From: Clostridia bacterium
GTDB taxonomy: Bacteria; Bacillota; Clostridia; Oscillospirales; CAG-272
Assembly (NCBI GenBank): GCA_017454675.1
Contig: JAFTCN010000009.1
Location: 1-42,348, forward strand
DNA length: 42,348 nt
Reading direction: 5' to 3'
Below the pieces are notes generated by a model. The model did no database searches. It was not told the origin of the DNA and was given only the letters and a program-made list of their open reading frames with translations. The number at the start of each line of letters is the position of its first letter. Positions within the stretch are counted from its first letter, which is position 1. Positions 31,678-39,857 of the stretch are shown here, piece after piece. Position numbers and translations under genes: made by a program.

Positions 31678-33639
31678 ATGACCCCCGCAAACATAGCCGG
31701 ATACCGGAATATCGACTCCTTCGTCGAAGCCAAGTTATCGAAGCTCGACGCCTCGGCAGGAGATCTCGCCGCGATATCCGGGCTCATGTTCAGCGAAAAG
31801 GAGAACATCCTATGGGAGGAGAGCCGGGGATACCGCACGGTGAAGGTCACCTACGGCGAGGCCGAGGAGGCTTCGGTGAGGGCGGCGGGGAAACTCGCCT
31901 CGCATCCCGCACTCGCGGACGCTCCGCACGATTCGGTCGTGGCGCTCGCCGCCGGCAACAGCGCCGAGTGGATCGAGCTGCTCTGGGCCATCCTCCGCGC
32001 CGGCTTCCGCCCGCTGCTCGTCAACACCCGCCTGCCGGGCAAGTTGACGGCAAAGACCCTCTCCGACATGTCATGCGCGGCCGTCGTCACCGACGGGACG
32101 TCGCTACCGGACGAAGAGTCGCTCCCTCTTCCCTGCCCGCGCATAGGATTTCCCGAGCTGTTCTCGGAAGGCGGGTCAGCCGTTCCCGGGCGGGCATTCG
32201 GCTCGGAGATCATAGTCATGTCGTCGGGGACCTCGGCGAACGTCAAGTGCTGTGCTTTCGGGGCGGAGGCTATCGCCGGACAGATACGCTGCAGCGCCGG
32301 GATCATCCGGAGCTGCCCCGCGGTCAAGCGCCACTTCGAAGGCGAGCTGAAGCTGCTCGCCCTGCTTCCCTTCTACCACATATTCGGGCTCTCCGCCCTT
32401 TACATCTGGTTCGCGTTCTTCTCCCGGACCTTCGTGCGCCTCGGCGACCTCTCGCCGCGCACCGTCCTCAACACGATAAGGAAACACAGGGTCACGCATA
32501 TCTTCGCGGTGCCGCTCTTCTGGGAAAAGACCCGCGAGGCTGCGGTCGAAGAGATAAAAAAGCGCGGTGAGCGGACCTGGAAAAAGTTCTCGAAGGGACT
32601 TTCGCTGTCGCTGAAACTCGACGCACTGCCCCCCGTCGGGCGACTCTTCCGCAGGATCGCGATGCGTCAGGTGCGCGACGGTCTCTTCGGCGAGAGCATC
32701 TCGTTCATGATAACGGGCGGCGGCTGCGTCAGCCGCGGGACGCTCGAGTTCTTCAACGGCATCGGATACCGGCTCGTCAACGGCTACGGTATGACGGAGA
32801 CGGGGATCACGTCGGTCGAGCTCGGCGACAGCCTGCGCATAATCTGCTCCGGCTCGGTCGGCATGCCGCTCGACGGGATAGATTATTCGCTCGAAGACGG
32901 GATACTGGCCGTCGAAGGCAGGATATCCGACTGCACCTTCCGCGAGGGCGTCAGGGTCCCGTCGGAGGGCAGGTTCGTCACCGGAGACCTCGCGACGCGC
33001 GATGAAAAGACCGGCAGGTGGTACATCTGCGGCCGCTCCGACGAACTGGTCGTCGGAGCCTCGGGAGAGAATCTCAATCCGAATATCGTCGAGCCGCTGT
33101 TCGACGGCTGCGGCGCCCGCGGGGTCTGCCTCTGCGGCGTCGGCGATGTACCGGTCCCGACGCTCGTCGTGTCGTGCGACCCGTACATCACAGAGGAGAA
33201 CCTCGCCCTGCTGAAGGAAAGGATAAAGTCCGCGGCGGCGGCGGCCGGGCTCACCGGCCTCATAGGCGGATACTACTTCACCTCCTCCCCGCTGATCGGG
33301 AAGGACGACTTCAAGCTCAACCGCAGGCTCATCGCCGGGCGAGTCGCATCCGGCGAGCTGCGAAAGATCGTCTGCGGCGGAGAGCGGCTCGACGGCGCGG
33401 CGGACCCCGAACTGCTCTCCCGGATCCGCGCCGCCTTCGCGGCCGCGCTGGGCAAGGAGCCCGGAGACATCAGCGACGACGCCGACTTCTTCGCCGACTG
33501 CGGCGGGAGCAGCTTTGACTGGTTCGCGATGACGTCGGGCCTGTCTGAGCTTTTGGGGATCGGATTCCCGCAGTCCGCCGACGGACTGTCCAGCATAAAA
33601 GACATATACAAATATTCGGAAGACAGGAAAAAAGATTGA
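31678..33639 (+). CDS. AMP-binding (acyl-CoA/acyl-ACP synthetase-like) enzyme fused to a carrier domain
   Basis: 653 residues. The adenylation domain has 'VMSSGTSANVKC' (about 180-191) in the place of the usual Gly-rich A3 loop 'SSGTTGxPK', 'NGYGMTETG' (A5), 'FVTGDLATRD' (A7), 'YICGRSDELVVGASGENLNP' (A8) and a C-terminal 'GKDDFKLNRRL' with the A10 Lys. From about 575 a phosphopantetheine carrier domain follows: 'DADFFADCGGSSFDWFAMTSGLSELLGI', with Ser612 as the predicted attachment serine. The A3 loop lacks the usual Gly-x-Pro. Such fusions activate an acid and load it on their own carrier. A short-chain or fatty acid substrate is likely. It is the first gene of the plus-strand acyl cluster. 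Confidence 0.82.
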   Translation: MTPANIAGYRNIDSFVEAKLSKLDASAGDLAAISGLMFSEKENILWEESRGYRTVKVTYGEAEEASVRAAGKLASHPALADAPHDSVVALAAGNSAEWIELLWAILRAGFRPLLVNTRLPGKLTAKTLSDMSCAAVVTDGTSLPDEESLPLPCPRIGFPELFSEGGSAVPGRAFGSEIIVMSSGTSANVKCCAFGAEAIAGQIRCSAGIIRSCPAVKRHFEGELKLLALLPFYHIFGLSALYIWFAFFSRTFVRLGDLSPRTVLNTIRKHRVTHIFAVPLFWEKTREAAVEEIKKRGERTWKKFSKGLSLSLKLDALPPVGRLFRRIAMRQVRDGLFGESISFMITGGGCVSRGTLEFFNGIGYRLVNGYGMTETGITSVELGDSLRIICSGSVGMPLDGIDYSLEDGILAVEGRISDCTFREGVRVPSEGRFVTGDLATRDEKTGRWYICGRSDELVVGASGENLNPNIVEPLFDGCGARGVCLCGVGDVPVPTLVVSCDPYITEENLALLKERIKSAAAAAGLTGLIGGYYFTSSPLIGKDDFKLNRRLIAGRVASGELRKIVCGGERLDGAADPELLSRIRAAFAAALGKEPGDISDDADFFADCGGSSFDWFAMTSGLSELLGIGFPQSADGLSSIKDIYKYSEDRKKD

Positions 33640-34328
33640 AATTTCTCACTGGCGCCGTAAACTGGTTCACCAAGATCACCGGGTGGCCGGTGCAGTTCTG
33701 CTGCTTCAGGACCCGGATATACTATGAGGACAGAAAAGTCCAGGGGAGACGGCTCCCGAAGGGATCGATACTCATATCGAACCACACCGCGGTATACGAC
33801 TACGCAGTCTGGCTCTTCGTGTTCGCCGCGCACACGGTGCGCTTCCAGATGGCAGAGGTGCTTTTCGGAAAGAAGGTCTTAGGGCCGTTCCTGCGGGCAA
33901 TGGGCGGCATCAAGGTCGACCGCGGCGCACACAGTCTCGACAGTCTCGACGAATGCGCGGAGATAATCCGGCGCGGCGGACGGGTCGGGATCTTTCCCGA
34001 AGGCCGGATACCGCTGAAAGACGAGGAGCGTCCGCTTCCCTTCAGGGTCGGAGCCGCCTGCCTCGCGCTGATGACCGGAGCGCCCGTCGTGCCCGCCGTG
34101 ACCGACGGCAGCTATTTCCGGAGGGAGCGCGCTCACGTGCTCATCGGGAAGCCGATATATCCTTCGGAGATAATAAGCGGTACGGAGGGCGGCGGAGCCG
34201 CCGGTGACAGGGAAAACATCGAAAAGCTCACCCTCGTCATGAGAGAAAGGATCAGGGAACTGAGCGTCATGCTCGAGAAGATGAAGTCCGGCGGCAGCGC
34301 CGGACAGGCCCCGGAGGTATCGCAATGA
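33636..34328 (+). CDS. PlsC-type 1-acylglycerol-3-phosphate acyltransferase
   Basis: 230 residues. The TTG start at 33636 shares its last two bases with the previous stop (TTGA), with AGGAAAA upstream, so translation is coupled. It has the acyltransferase motifs 'SNHTAVYD' (His50, Asp55 of HX4D), 'GGIKVDRG' (motif II) and 'IFPEGRIPL' (motif III FPEG, about 119-123). The hydrophobic opening suggests membrane association. PlsC enzymes put an acyl group on the sn-2 position of lysophosphatidic acid; a different acyl acceptor is possible in this context because acyl donors and carriers sit alongside. Confidence 0.87.
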   Translation: MKFLTGAVNWFTKITGWPVQFCCFRTRIYYEDRKVQGRRLPKGSILISNHTAVYDYAVWLFVFAAHTVRFQMAEVLFGKKVLGPFLRAMGGIKVDRGAHSLDSLDECAEIIRRGGRVGIFPEGRIPLKDEERPLPFRVGAACLALMTGAPVVPAVTDGSYFRRERAHVLIGKPIYPSEIISGTEGGGAAGDRENIEKLTLVMRERIRELSVMLEKMKSGGSAGQAPEVSQ

Positions 34329-35314
34329 ACGACGAAGAAAAGACGGCCGGAGAGAATACCGGACTCCGTATAACGGAAGGACATGAAACAGACCGGGACG
34401 GCGCCGGGCGGGAGACTGCCGGTACGCCCGCGCAGGAAGTGTATGACGCAGGCAGGGCCGGTGAGACCCGGGACCGCGCCGGGAACGGCAGGGCCGGAGA
34501 CTACGATATCGGCGACGAATACGACGACCTGCCGGAAGAGGTCCCGGGAAAGGCCGGCGGAGTTTCCGCCGCGCTCCGGCGCGCCGGGGCGTCACTCGCC
34601 TCGCTCGGCCGAAAGATCCGCGACGCGTTCAGATGGCTGTGGAAGAAGATCGACGGACCGGCCGTATGTCAGGGTCCCGGAAAGCGCAAACTCTTCTCAT
34701 GGAAGTACTTCATCCACGACTTCGTGAAGGCGACGGCCGTCATTCCCGGGCTGATCTGGTTCCGGCCGAAACTGATATACGCGGGACAGAAGACCCGCCT
34801 GCACGGCGGCGCCCTCGTGATCTCGAACCATATCGGATACTTCGATCCTATCTATCTGATGTTCGCCGTATGGTACAGGCGGCATCACTTCGTGTGCAGC
34901 AAGGAATTCTACGCGTCGAAAGCCGGCAGTTTCTTCTTCCGCAACTTCCTCACGATCCCCGTCGACAGGGAGAACTTCGCGCTCGATTCGTTCAGACAGA
35001 TCACCGCCGAGCTGAAAGGCGGTTCGCTCGTCAGCATCTTTCCGGGCGGACACATCGACCGGTCGGAGGGCGGCGTCGAGACCTTCAAGTCCGGAGCCGT
35101 GCTCATGGCGATCAAGAGCGGGGCGCCGGTGATGCCGGTGCTGCTCACAAAAAAGAAGCACTGGTACTCCAGACTGACGGCGGTCATAGGCGAGCCGGTC
35201 GACCTGCGCGACATCTGCGGCCCGAATCCCTCGATGAAAGAGGTTGACGAGGTCGCCTCGCTCCTCGCCAGGCTCGAAGCGAGCCTCCGGGCTTTCCTCC
35301 CCGAAAACAGATAA
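34325..35314 (+). CDS. Second PlsC-type acyltransferase with atypical motif III and charged N-terminal extension
   Basis: 329 residues. The first 125 are charged, Gly/Asp/Glu/Arg-rich and probably disordered. The catalytic domain follows: 'ISNHIGYFD' (His169, Asp174 of HX4D), 'LTIPVDREN' (motif II) and 'SIFPGGHIDR' (about 238-246) where the standard FPEG has Gly for Glu. The ATG overlaps the previous stop (ATGA) and has its own GGAGG. Loss of the motif III Glu, which in PlsC enzymes helps bind the phosphate acceptor, suggests a different acceptor. Otherwise a phospholipid or glycolipid acyltransferase is expected. Confidence 0.82.
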   Translation: MNDEEKTAGENTGLRITEGHETDRDGAGRETAGTPAQEVYDAGRAGETRDRAGNGRAGDYDIGDEYDDLPEEVPGKAGGVSAALRRAGASLASLGRKIRDAFRWLWKKIDGPAVCQGPGKRKLFSWKYFIHDFVKATAVIPGLIWFRPKLIYAGQKTRLHGGALVISNHIGYFDPIYLMFAVWYRRHHFVCSKEFYASKAGSFFFRNFLTIPVDRENFALDSFRQITAELKGGSLVSIFPGGHIDRSEGGVETFKSGAVLMAIKSGAPVMPVLLTKKKHWYSRLTAVIGEPVDLRDICGPNPSMKEVDEVASLLARLEASLRAFLPENR

Positions 35315-35388
35315 GTTCATCACATAACTGACAGCAGAAACTACAAGACCGGCTGCCCCGGCGGCCGGAAGAAAGGCGGTATGACACC

Positions 35389-36885
35389 ATGTTCGCACCA
35401 TCATCGGATATCTTCAGAAAATATACGGACGGCGAGACCTTCGCAAAGATCCGCGGGTACGGGACCGTCGCCGAAATGTGGAAACACTGCGCTGACGAGT
35501 ACGGCGGACGCACTGCCGTCGAGGACAACGGATCGGTCTACAGCTACGAACAGCTCGACCGCGACGTCGCCGCCTTCCGCGGGCTTCTCGCGGGAGAGGG
35601 CATGATCGGGATACTCGTCGAGAATTCGTACGATTTCGTAAAAGTGTTCCTCGCTGCCGCGACAGCCGGCAGACCGGCCGTCATAATGCCTCCTCAGCTC
35701 CCCGCCGAAGCGGTGCTCGGCATCACGGCCGGATTCGGACTGAAGGCGCTGGCCGTCTCTCCCGCCCTCTCGGCAAAAACGGCGCCCGCGGCGGAGCGCA
35801 TCCCCGGCATAAAGATCGTATCCTCAGCCGACAGCGGCGAACCCGTCCCCGCCGCCGACGTGAAGCCCGGCGCCCCGTGCGCCGTCATGTTCACCGGAGG
35901 CACGACGGGCAAGAGCAAGGCCGCGATCCTCTCGAACGAGGCCGTCATGCAGGGCACCGTCAACGGCTGCTACGGCTACCGCGACGTCTTCTTCCAGAGA
36001 TATCTGCTGGTACTCCCCTTCTCGCACGTCTTCGGGCTCATCCGCAATCTCATGACGTCTCTCTACACCGGCTCGGCGCTCTTCATCTGCCGCGACAACA
36101 AGAACATGTTCCGTGACATCGCCGTGTTCAGACCGACCGTCATGGTCATGGTGCCCGCACTCGCCGAGATGGCTCTCACTCTCTCAAGGAAATTCGGACG
36201 CAATATGCTCGGCCCGGATCTGAAATACATAATCTGCGGAGCCGCCGCGGTCCCGCCCTACCTGATCGGCGAATACGCAAAGGAGTGCATCTCCCTCTTC
36301 CCGGGCTACGGCCTCACCGAATCGGCGAACCTCGTATCGGGCAACCCCGAGTGCGCGACGAAGCCCGAATCGGTCGGCATCCCCTACCCCGGACAGGAGC
36401 TGAAACTTGAGAACGGCGAGCTCTGGATCAGGGGGAAGAACATCATGACCGGCTACGCCGGCGGCATTCCCTCCTTCACCGAGGACGGATGGTTCCGCAC
36501 CGGCGACCTCGCCCGCTTCGACGAAGAGGGATTCCTCTACATCACCGGCCGCATCAAGGAGATCATCGTGCTGCCGAACGGCGAGAACGTCTCCCCGGCC
36601 GAGGTCGAGGCTCACTTCTCGGCTCTCGACTGCGTGCAGGACTGCGAGCTCTACGAGGACACGTCGGACAACGGCACGAGGATCCTCGTGCTCGAGGTGC
36701 TCCCGCGCATGACCGAGCTCGGAAAGATCCCCGAGGCCGAACGCGGAGCATATCTCACCGGAAAGATAAACGAAGTCAACGCGACACTCCCCGGATATCA
36801 GCGCTTCTCGAGGCTCATCATCCGCGACGCCGATTTTCCGCGCTCGCCCAGCATGAAGATCCTCCGCCACGCGCGTGCTCTCTGA
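35389..36885 (+). CDS. AMP-binding acyl-CoA/acyl-ACP synthetase
   Basis: 498 residues. The A3 P-loop 'FTGGTTGKSKAAILSN' (about 168-183) is canonical. 'YGLTESANLVSGNPE' (A5), 'WFRTGDLARFDEEGFLYITGRIKEIIVLPNGENVSPAEVEA' (A7-A8) and the A10 Lys near the C-terminus ('SPSMKILRH') are present. The enzyme activates a carboxylate with ATP and passes it to CoA or a carrier; it lacks a carrier domain, unlike the gene at 31678. The free carrier protein gene 48 bases downstream is the natural acceptor, which points to acyl-ACP synthetase activity; this pairing is inference. AAGGCGG precedes the ATG. Confidence 0.85.
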   Translation: MFAPSSDIFRKYTDGETFAKIRGYGTVAEMWKHCADEYGGRTAVEDNGSVYSYEQLDRDVAAFRGLLAGEGMIGILVENSYDFVKVFLAAATAGRPAVIMPPQLPAEAVLGITAGFGLKALAVSPALSAKTAPAAERIPGIKIVSSADSGEPVPAADVKPGAPCAVMFTGGTTGKSKAAILSNEAVMQGTVNGCYGYRDVFFQRYLLVLPFSHVFGLIRNLMTSLYTGSALFICRDNKNMFRDIAVFRPTVMVMVPALAEMALTLSRKFGRNMLGPDLKYIICGAAAVPPYLIGEYAKECISLFPGYGLTESANLVSGNPECATKPESVGIPYPGQELKLENGELWIRGKNIMTGYAGGIPSFTEDGWFRTGDLARFDEEGFLYITGRIKEIIVLPNGENVSPAEVEAHFSALDCVQDCELYEDTSDNGTRILVLEVLPRMTELGKIPEAERGAYLTGKINEVNATLPGYQRFSRLIIRDADFPRSPSMKILRHARAL

Positions 36886-36933
36886 CCTGATCCGCCGGGG
36901 AAAACTCACCGCACCGCAAAGGGGCCAAAGGCT

Positions 36934-37185
36934 ATGACAAGAACCGAAATAAAAGACAAACTGAAGGAAATACTCCTCATGACCGACGCCGACAGCCGCC
37001 TGCTCGAAGGCGAACTCGACGAATCGAAAGAGCTCATAGCCGACTACGGCTTCTCTTCGGTCGGCATGCTGTATACCGTCATAGGCATCGAGGAGATGTT
37101 CGGGATCCGGTTCGAAAACGTGGGAATGTCGGATTTCAAGACGCTCGGAGACGTCGTCGACTATATCGAAAAGGCACTGAGATGA
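36934..37185 (+). CDS. Acyl carrier protein, stand-alone
   Basis: 83-residue four-helix carrier. The attachment site reads 'DYGFSSVGMLYTVIGIEEMFGI': Ser42 replaces the DSL-type serine region, with Ser-Ser-Val instead of Asp-Ser-Leu. Length and acidic character match ACP/AcpP. Its ATG is 48 bases after the AMP-binding gene. The next gene starts inside its stop (ATGA), so the two are translationally coupled. It is likely a dedicated carrier for this cluster rather than the housekeeping AcpP, because the site is divergent. Confidence 0.87.
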   Translation: MTRTEIKDKLKEILLMTDADSRLLEGELDESKELIADYGFSSVGMLYTVIGIEEMFGIRFENVGMSDFKTLGDVVDYIEKALR

Positions 37186-37613
37186 AATGGTTCCCCGGGG
37201 AATGCCGCGAGGGCGACATGATACGGATACCCGTCGGCAGCTTTTTCCATTACGGAATATACGTCTCCGACAGTGAGGTGATCGAGTTCGGTCCGGCGCC
37301 CGACGGCCGTCCACGCGACGAATCCGCCATAAGGGTGGGCGTCACCGACATAGGCACCTTCTCGGGCGGGAAGATCGTCGAGGTGGGCGTCTGCGACAGG
37401 CGCGAAGCCCGGGCGAGGAGGAGCCCGAAAGAGACCGTCGACGCCGCTCGCGCCGGCATAGGATCGGGCGGATACAGCCTGCTGCACAACAATTGCGAAC
37501 ATTTTGCCTACTATTGCGTATTCGGCGTTAAAAAAAGCACCGTCGAGGAGGAGGCCAGAAAAAAATGGAACCTCCTCGGGATAAGGCCGGGCAGCGGCCC
37601 GGGAAAGAAATGA
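37182..37613 (+). CDS. LRAT/NlpC-P60 superfamily acyltransferase-like protein
   Basis: 143 residues, the family of lecithin:retinol acyltransferase and mammalian H-REV107 phospholipases, with a papain-like permuted fold. The catalytic pair is visible: His23 in 'SFFHYGIYVSD' and Cys105 in 'NNCEHFAYYCVFG', which is the NCEHF hallmark. In the animal enzymes the Cys takes an acyl chain from a phospholipid and hands it to retinol or an amine. Here the gene overlaps the ACP stop by four bases. No signal peptide or membrane helix is visible, so it probably acts at the cytosolic membrane face. Acyl donor (ACP or lipid) and acceptor are unknown. A cell-wall peptidase role is unlikely because the NCEHF subtype differs from peptidase NlpC proteins. 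Confidence 0.82.
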   Translation: MKWFPGECREGDMIRIPVGSFFHYGIYVSDSEVIEFGPAPDGRPRDESAIRVGVTDIGTFSGGKIVEVGVCDRREARARRSPKETVDAARAGIGSGGYSLLHNNCEHFAYYCVFGVKKSTVEEEARKKWNLLGIRPGSGPGKK

Positions 37614-37623
37614 GGGCGGCGTT

Positions 37624-38688
37624 TTGAAACCTCTTCTTATCTTTTTCCTTACCGGAACGTCCCCGCCGGGAGCGCACCACTTCCGGCGTCTGTCCCCGCT
37701 CGCGTCCTCCGCAGCCGGACAGCTTACTTTTGCCGACGCCGCGCGCGCCGCGGGCATACTGCTCGCGACCGCCGCCGCGCTGTGGACAGTCTTCATATTT
37801 ATCCCCTGCCTCATCGCCTTCTTCTTCGTGTTCGGCAGGGCCAAGGACCGCCGCCGCGACAGAGAATACCTCGCGGGGACATATTTCGCGCCGTACGCGG
37901 TAAGGCTGCTGTCCGACGCCGGAAAACTGTCGGAACTCGGCGGCGTGAACGTCACAGCGCGCTCGCGCAGCGGACCTGAGCTGTCGGGGCTCTACATTCC
38001 CTCTCCGGATGCGGCTCCGGGGCATGAGAAGATCATGCTCATAGTCCACGGATACAGGGCGGACCCGACGTTCATCATGGCGCCCCAGGCGCTCTTTTTC
38101 AGGGAGCAGGGCTGGTCGCTGCTCTTCCCGCGCCTGCGCGCGCACGGAGGGAGCGGCGGCAGGTTCACCTCTCTGGGGATCAGGGAGGCCGACGACCTGC
38201 TCGGCTGGACCGACTGGGCCGCCGCAGCGCACCCCGGCGCGAAGCTGTGCATATACGGGCAGTCGATGGGAGCCGCGGCGGCCGCTTTCGCCGCCGACAG
38301 GCTGACTCCCGACCGGGTCTCCGGGATCATCGCGGACTCGCCCTTCCCGTCGCCGGTATGCCAGGTGATCCGCATGGCGGGATCGCTTCACCTGCCACGC
38401 AGGCTCATCGTTCCGGCCGTACGCCTCATAGGCCGCGTCTTCCTTCACGCCGACATCGCCTCGACGGCCGAGCCGGCACTCGAGAAGGCTTCCGTCCCGA
38501 TGCTCTTCATCCGCGGAGAGCGGGACAGCACCGTATCGCGGAGCGACACCGAGAGCATGTATTTCGCATGCGCCTCGGAGAAGAGATTCGTCACCGTGCC
38601 GGGCGCCGAGCACACGCTCGCCTTCATCGCCGGCGGCGACATGATAAAATCTGAGATCACGGAATTCACCGGGAACTGCGTCGGGTGA
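37624..38688 (+). CDS. Membrane-anchored alpha/beta hydrolase
   Basis: 354 residues from a TTG start at 37624 with GAGGGCGG upstream, 10 bases after the LRAT-like gene. A hydrophobic helix at about 45-70 anchors the protein. The hydrolase domain has 'IVHGY' (oxyanion segment, 140-144), the nucleophile elbow 'YGQSMGAAAA' (Ser214), the Asp in 'RGERDSTV' (Asp301) and the His in 'GAEHTLAF' (His330), a complete triad. The layout resembles bacterial membrane-associated esterases or acyl-hydrolases. In this setting it could remove acyl groups or act as a thioesterase; this is inference. Confidence 0.82.
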   Translation: MKPLLIFFLTGTSPPGAHHFRRLSPLASSAAGQLTFADAARAAGILLATAAALWTVFIFIPCLIAFFFVFGRAKDRRRDREYLAGTYFAPYAVRLLSDAGKLSELGGVNVTARSRSGPELSGLYIPSPDAAPGHEKIMLIVHGYRADPTFIMAPQALFFREQGWSLLFPRLRAHGGSGGRFTSLGIREADDLLGWTDWAAAAHPGAKLCIYGQSMGAAAAAFAADRLTPDRVSGIIADSPFPSPVCQVIRMAGSLHLPRRLIVPAVRLIGRVFLHADIASTAEPALEKASVPMLFIRGERDSTVSRSDTESMYFACASEKRFVTVPGAEHTLAFIAGGDMIKSEITEFTGNCVG

Positions 38689-38780
38689 CACCGGCCTCTC
38701 CCCGGGACAGACCGGGAGACCGCGAAATCTGCATTACATATCCAGCAAACGATAACAACGAAAAGATCAGGAGCTAAACA

Positions 38781-39713
38781 ATGAGACCACTGAGAATACT
38801 CACAGACACCACCTGCGACCTCTCGCCCGAGTACACCGGAAAATACGGCATAACCCTCATCCCCGGGCACATAACCGTCCCCGGACGCGGCGACATCCCC
38901 GCGTTCGTCGAATGGAAGGAATACGACCGCGACAGCTTCTACGCCGACCTCAAGAAGCGGCCCGAAGCCTACTCCACCGCCCCTCCGAACATCGATGAAT
39001 TCGCCGCCGCCCTGGAAAAGCTGGTCTCGGAAGGCAGCGACGTAATAGCCATCACCATCTCCGCCGGCATCAGCGGCTCGTACGGCTTTCTCTGCAAGGC
39101 AGCCGAGGCCGTCCGCGAGGCTCATCCCGAGGCGAAGATCGGCTGCGTGGACAGCCGCAGATTCGGTCCCTGCATCGGCCTTATAGCGATCTACGCCGCA
39201 AAGATGGCGCAGGACGGCAGGGGCTTCGACGAGACCCTCGAGTGGGTCGAGACCAACAAGAACCGCTTCCGTCAGTCCGGCTGGCTCGACGACCTCTCGT
39301 TCGTCGCGAAAAAGGGCCGCATCACACACGCGAAGGCATTCTTCGGCACCCTCGCCGGCGTCAAACCGATCGGCGAGTTCGACGAGAACGGCCTCACGAC
39401 GGTACTTGTCAAGGCGACAGGCGCGAAGGCTGCCTACGAACTGATGATAGGATATATCGAAAAGACGATAGAGGACCCGCAGGATCAGACGGTGTTCATC
39501 GCCCAGTCCTGCCGCCGCAGGCAGGCCGAGGAGTACAAGCGTCTCATCGAGGAGCGCATAAAGCCGAAGGCCGTCGTGATAAACGACGTCTATCCCGCCT
39601 GCGGTATAAACATCGGTCCGGGTCTCATGGCGGCGTATTACGTCGGTTCTCCCATATCGAAGGGACTCGAAGCCGAGAAAAAGATCTTCGAGGAGCTCTC
39701 GAAGAAGAACTGA
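38781..39713 (+). CDS. DegV family fatty-acid-binding protein (FakB-like)
   Basis: 310 residues. 'RILTDTTCDLSPEY' at the start, 'TISAGISGSYGF' (about 93-104) and 'VKPIGEFDENG' (about 200) are DegV/FakB blocks. FakB binds a fatty acid in a pocket and presents it to FakA for phosphorylation to acyl-phosphate, which feeds PlsX/PlsY. FakA follows at 41253, with one gene between. AGGAG precedes the ATG. Specificity for chain length cannot be read from the sequence. Confidence 0.87.
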   Translation: MRPLRILTDTTCDLSPEYTGKYGITLIPGHITVPGRGDIPAFVEWKEYDRDSFYADLKKRPEAYSTAPPNIDEFAAALEKLVSEGSDVIAITISAGISGSYGFLCKAAEAVREAHPEAKIGCVDSRRFGPCIGLIAIYAAKMAQDGRGFDETLEWVETNKNRFRQSGWLDDLSFVAKKGRITHAKAFFGTLAGVKPIGEFDENGLTTVLVKATGAKAAYELMIGYIEKTIEDPQDQTVFIAQSCRRRQAEEYKRLIEERIKPKAVVINDVYPACGINIGPGLMAAYYVGSPISKGLEAEKKIFEELSKKN

Positions 39714-39725
39714 GGCCCCGCCGGC

Positions 39726-39761
39726 CGCGTTACCGGATCCTACCGTTCCGGTATAAACGCG
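39726..39761 (+). other. Weak hairpin after the fakB-like gene
   Basis: CGCGTT-ACCGGA and TCCGGTATAAACGCG form a stem with a small bulge; no T-run follows. It may reduce read-through or stabilise the 3' end. Confidence 0.35.
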
Positions 39762-39857
39762 CCCCTGCTCCCTCCACTCGCACCCGGACTCCGCCCTCTT
39801 CCGCTCACCGCGGCGCGGCACGCGGCGCCGATTCCACAGAAAAGGATATAACGGATA

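Noticed and set aside
38445..39821. 458-residue minus-strand frame opposite the DegV gene
   Set aside because: Shadow of the DegV/hydrolase codons; the plus-strand proteins have complete family motifs.
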